8,456 nucleotides of DNA, taken from Chloroflexota bacterium. Lineage in GTDB: Bacteria > Chloroflexota > Anaerolineae > Promineifilales > Promineifilaceae. Numbering within the stretch: the stretch's first letter is position 1; every line of letters starts with the position of its first letter. Position numbers and translations under genes: made by a program. Location of the stretch: the NCBI GenBank assembly GCA_008501785.1, contig QQUD01000422.1, positions 1-8,456 on the forward strand, written 5' to 3'. The notes below the pieces were generated by a model. That model did no database searches. It was not told where the DNA came from and worked only from the letters and a program-made list of their open reading frames with translations. Shown piece after piece: positions 6,196 through 8,456 of this stretch.

Positions 6196-7049
6196 TTACT
6201 AAAATTCAAACTGGTTGGATAAAAAGCCAGCCCCACAGCGCCAGAACCGACGTGAGTCCCAATCACTGGGCTGAGATCAAATATGTAATTTTTATCAATT
6301 GTGAGTTTTTGCTTTAGCATTTGTTTCAATTTTTCTGCTAATGCAGGAGCTTTTGAATGAAGGATGGCGACTTGAACACCGCTATCACCAACTTCTTGGA
6401 CAACTTTCTTTACTAGGTGAGCCATCGCTTTTTTCATGCCGCGCACTCTGGCAACGGGTTCAACAGTGCCGCGAAATTCTAATATTGGTTTGATGCTTAA
6501 CATCGTTCCCAAATAGCGGGATGCGCCACCAATGCGGCCCCCACGATGTAAATATTTGAGGGTGTCTACGGCAAATAACAAGTTCATGCCTGCGCAAACA
6601 GATTGAATGGTAACGGCCGTTTCCTCTAAACTACACCCTTCTGCCACCGCCTCTGCCGCTGCCAATACCACCATGGCCAATCCGGCCGATGTCGTGCTGG
6701 TATCAATCACTTTCAATGGCACCTTGTCAAATTCAGCTGCAGCAGCAGTGGCCGATGCAACCGTACCGCTAATACCAGACCCGATGAGCATGACCAGAAT
6801 GCTGTCATACTCCTTTGCCAGCTTTTCATACATTTGCAAGAATTCCATCATCGATGGCTGCGAAGTGGTAGGAATCTGAGGGTCAATTTCCAGCCGTTCG
6901 TAAAATGCATCAGTAGAAATCGTTACCCCATCAATAAGGGAATCATCACCCCATTGAATTTTTAAGGGAACAACGTGAATATGGTGTTTTTCGATCAACT
7001 CTTTTGGTAAATTGGCCGTGCTGTCAGTGATCAATGCTATTCTTGACAT
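6192..7049 (-). CDS. DegV/FakB family fatty-acid-binding protein (copy 2)
   Basis: A 285-residue paralogue of the next gene downstream, alignable without gaps over most of its length (33 of the first 60 residues identical; block 161-190 identical). It keeps the standard binding motifs: TTSQPS (61-66), GSGISGT (90-96), and IGTHVGSGAVG with His266. It is therefore the more canonical member of the pair and the better candidate for a normal FakB-like fatty-acid carrier. ATG 7049 is preceded by GGAG at 10 bases, a rather long spacing, immediately after a run of five U. That run follows a small stem, so the leader may control expression. A duplication followed by divergence of copy 1 is the likely history. 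Confidence 0.92.
   Translation of the reverse strand: MSRIALITDSTANLPKELIEKHHIHVVPLKIQWGDDSLIDGVTISTDAFYERLEIDPQIPTTSQPSMMEFLQMYEKLAKEYDSILVMLIGSGISGTVASATAAAAEFDKVPLKVIDTSTTSAGLAMVVLAAAEAVAEGCSLEETAVTIQSVCAGMNLLFAVDTLKYLHRGGRIGGASRYLGTMLSIKPILEFRGTVEPVARVRGMKKAMAHLVKKVVQEVGDSGVQVAILHSKAPALAEKLKQMLKQKLTIDKNYIFDLSPVIGTHVGSGAVGLAFYPTSLNFSN
6613..6620. repeat. ACGGCCGT palindrome, copy 6
   Basis: Exact copy in DegV-like copy 2, at a different residue position (about 144-146) from the copy in its paralogue. It encodes Glu-Thr-Ala-Val-Thr. Confidence 0.8.
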
Positions 7050-7063
7050 GAAATGAGTTCTCC

Positions 7064-7114
7064 AAAAATGCCTATCTGCTGCCTCTCAGCTCCACAACTT
7101 TTAAAAAATAGGCA
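7064..7114 (-). promoter_or_regulatory. Stem plus U5 just before the SD of DegV-like copy 2
   Basis: On the minus strand TGCCTAT (7108-7114) pairs with ATAGGCA (7069-7075). The stem is followed at once by five T (7064-7068) and then GGAG, the SD of the gene at 6192-7049. This resembles a weak intrinsic terminator or attenuator placed against the ribosome-binding site. The stem is only seven bases with a 32-base loop, so stability is doubtful. Confidence 0.35.
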
Positions 7115-7127
7115 CATGAAAGCGTTT

Positions 7128-7223
7128 ATGAACCTTTACTATTTAAATAGGTAATGGCGTAAGGTTCATTAAGGCGATTTACGCACAATTCGTTTACCTA
7201 ATTATTTTGTAAATCGCCATGAA
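7128..7223. repeat. Overlapping inverted repeats upstream of DegV-like copy 2
   Basis: Part of the gap 7050-7402, which has no gene. Inverted repeat A joins 7165-7182 (TTCAT, bulge TAA, GGCGATTTAC) with 7209-7223. Inverted repeat B joins 7128-7139 (ATGAACCTTTAC) with 7159-7169 (GTAAGGTTCAT), with one bulged base. The two share TTCAT at 7165-7169, so the outer part of A and the base of B cannot pair together. A perfect 12-bp palindrome CTATTTAAATAG lies at 7139-7150. The remainder of the gap holds a small stem (7265-7272/7284-7291) and the repeat at 7335-7407. Confidence 0.55.
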
Positions 7224-7334
7224 CGCGATTTTAATTTTCACTAGCTTTTCGTGTTAGAAACGGAGATGTTGGCGACTTCCCATCCGACATCCTCGCTCCT
7301 CCTCAACTGTCGTAAGTTATACCACGCCCTGTGA

Positions 7335-7407
7335 ACGGTGAACAGTATACGGTGAACAGTAATCGGTAAGCGGTAAACCAATCACTGTTCACCGACCACC
7401 GATTACT
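7335..7407. repeat. GGTGAACAGT repeat cluster at the end of the hydratase gene
   Basis: ACGGTGAACAGTA occurs twice in tandem (7335-7347, 7349-7361; period 14). An inverted copy ACTGTTCACCG lies at 7384-7394. AGTAATCGGT (7358-7367) is complementary to 7398-7407, which includes the hydratase stop codon. The repeats allow more than one stem and resemble a simple-unit intergenic repeat that may act as the gene's transcript end. No clear U-run is present. Confidence 0.6.
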
Positions 7408-8164
7408 TTCCTTTAAAAACCGGGCTGCGCTTTTCCAGGAATGCCGCAACACCTTCGGCAGCGTCTTCGGTGGCAGCGACTTCAGCAAGTTTGTGGGAAA
7501 GGTAATCGACGGCGTCGGTGAAGGTCATTTCGGCCATGGTGTAGAAGGCTTCTTTGCCAATTTTCATGCCAATGGGGCTTTTGGCGGCGAGTTGGTGGGT
7601 GATGTCGTGGATGGTTTGGTCGAAAACGGCCGTTTCCACCACCCTTGTCACAAACCCCATCCGGTACGCCTCATCTACACCAAATCGCTGACCGAGCAAC
7701 ACCATTTCCGCCGCCTGTTTGCGCAGCATATTGCGATAAATGAGCGCTCCAATCATCATTGGCCACAGCCCCACGTTTACTTCTGGTGTGCCAAACTGCG
7801 CATCTTCACGAGCAATCACAATGTCACACGCCAACATCACGCCCATGCCGCCTGCCAGACAGTAGCCATGAACACGGGCCACTGTTGGTTTGGGGAATGC
7901 AGACAGTCGTTTGAGCAGTGTGGCGTATTCGGCAGTACCTTTGCCCCCGACTCCGCCACCAAGGTCAGCCCCAGCACAAAACGCCTTTTCGCCAGCCCCG
8001 GTGATCAACACAACGCGCACATTATCATCCGTCTCGGCATCATTCAGCCGCGCTAACAGCAGCGATATTGTCTCAGCACTCAAGGCATTGCGTTTTTCAG
8101 GGCGGTTAATTGTTAGTGTGGCTATATGCTCACCAACATGATAAATCAGTGGGGTATTGCTCAT
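7403..8164 (-). CDS. Enoyl-CoA hydratase/isomerase (crotonase) family protein
   Basis: A crotonase-fold enzyme that acts on acyl-CoA thioesters, typically hydrating 2-enoyl-CoA in beta-oxidation or amino-acid degradation. ATG 8164 is chosen because AAGGA lies seven bases upstream; an in-frame ATG at 8179 has no SD. From 8164 the protein has 253 residues, normal for the family. The oxyanion-hole segments AFCAGADL (about 61-68) and GYCLAGGMGV (about 100-109) are intact. Both glutamates used by hydratases are present, in TPEVNVGL (about residue 128) and AAEMVLLG (about 153), so hydration is more likely than pure isomerisation. The exact substrate cannot be told. It lies 63 bases downstream of a YwaF-like gene on the same strand, possibly in one transcript, and its stop overlaps a repeat cluster. 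Confidence 0.92.
   Translation of the reverse strand: MSNTPLIYHVGEHIATLTINRPEKRNALSAETISLLLARLNDAETDDNVRVVLITGAGEKAFCAGADLGGGVGGKGTAEYATLLKRLSAFPKPTVARVHGYCLAGGMGVMLACDIVIAREDAQFGTPEVNVGLWPMMIGALIYRNMLRKQAAEMVLLGQRFGVDEAYRMGFVTRVVETAVFDQTIHDITHQLAAKSPIGMKIGKEAFYTMAEMTFTDAVDYLSHKLAEVAATEDAAEGVAAFLEKRSPVFKGK
7626..7633. repeat. ACGGCCGT palindrome, copy 7
   Basis: Exact copy in the hydratase gene. On the coding strand it reads GAA ACG GCC GTT TTC (Glu-Thr-Ala-Val-Phe). Confidence 0.8.
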
Positions 8165-8227
8165 TTTGTCATCCTTCATTTGCGTGTTTGGAATTCGATA
8201 ATCTTTGATAAATTTTCATGCTATAAA

Positions 8228-8456
8228 TTATATCTGACGCGGTACCGATCGATTGCGGAAATCTTTGATGGCGAAGGGCAGATAGGCAATGCCCAGAAAA
8301 AGCACGGCTAATAACAATAGCACAGGAATGTAGCAGGGCCAGGCCGGCAGCACGTCTAGCAGGCTGGCGGTGTCTGGTTTGCGGGCGATGAACAGGTAGT
8401 TGCTGCCCAACAGCCAGTTGACCACGCCAACAAATGCCATGTACCCTACCCCGATT
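8228..8456 (-). CDS. YwaF/TMEM164-like integral membrane protein, C-terminal part
   Basis: An open minus-strand frame enters from the right edge and ends at TAA 8228, giving the last 75 residues. The order GSNYLFIARKP, then SLLDVLPAWPCYIP, then a hydrophobic segment and a 'YLPF' ending matches the C-terminal region of YwaF (TIGR02206) proteins, where 'N-Y-(M/L)-(Y/F)-L-x-x-KP' and 'SLLD-x-LGPWPWY' are typical. There are two hydrophobic segments, at about residues 3-18 and 38-58 of the visible part. The ATG at 8440 is internal to this conserved region and is not the true start; the frame continues upstream of it to the edge. The function of the family is unsettled. The gene is co-directional with the hydratase, 63 bases upstream of it. 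Confidence 0.75.
   Translation of the reverse strand, partial: IGVGYMAFVGVVNWLLGSNYLFIARKPDTASLLDVLPAWPCYIPVLLLLAVLFLGIAYLPFAIKDFRNRSVPRQI

Noticed and set aside
7493..8056. Plus-strand open frame of 187 codons
   Set aside because: Lies wholly antisense to the enoyl-CoA hydratase, whose motifs are clear; the antisense product is rich in His and Cys, as expected of a shadow frame.

Overview
The window most resembles a member of the Chloroflexota (Anaerolineae-like). This is inferred from three things: a 903-residue MalT-type LuxR regulator whose N-terminus has the 'LTTKLYIP' form common in that phylum, a secreted beta-propeller protein with an FN3-like domain and a C-terminal 'FLPII' tail, and the moderate GC content. 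No rRNA, tRNA, CRISPR array or complete transposon was found. Almost everything is on the minus strand; the one convincing plus-strand gene is a 65-residue protein at 5005-5202.

Layout, left to right. 1-173 (-): the start of an exported or membrane-anchored protein, cut after 27 codons by an in-frame TAA, with protein-like sequence continuing to the window edge. 287-347: a palindromic repeat just after the regulator's stop. 358-3069 (-): the LuxR/MalT-type ATPase regulator, whose start codon and Shine-Dalgarno (SD) sequence sit in the loop of a perfect 14-bp inverted repeat. 3070-3447: non-coding, with two hairpins enclosed by a short terminal repeat. 3448-4617 (-): an AT-rich secreted surface protein. 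4618-5004: non-coding, with a strong hairpin. 5005-5202 (+): the small internally duplicated protein. 5213-5246: a hairpin made from the same palindrome as at 287-347, between convergent genes. 5262-6113 and 6192-7049 (-): two tandem DegV/FakB-like fatty-acid-binding proteins separated by a 27-bp-stem hairpin. 7050-7402: a hairpin-rich leader and intergenic repeat block. 7403-8164 (-): an enoyl-CoA hydratase/isomerase. 8228-8456 (-): the C-terminal end of a YwaF/TMEM164-like membrane protein, cut by the window edge.

How the genes may relate: the hydratase and the two DegV proteins all handle acyl chains (acyl-CoA and free fatty acid), and with the membrane protein they lie co-directionally, so a loose lipid theme is reasonable but only inferred. 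The surface protein and the regulator look like separate units with their own SD sequences and long upstream gaps.

The most unusual signal is not a gene. The palindrome ACGGCCGT occurs seven times exactly in 8.5 kb, where about 0.13 would be expected at random. Each copy extends to ACGGCCGTT in one orientation. All six copies lying in reading frames are in the same frame and encode Thr-Ala-Val. This looks like a highly iterated palindrome comparable in behaviour to cyanobacterial HIP1. Several intergenic inverted repeats add to the picture of a repeat-rich genome.
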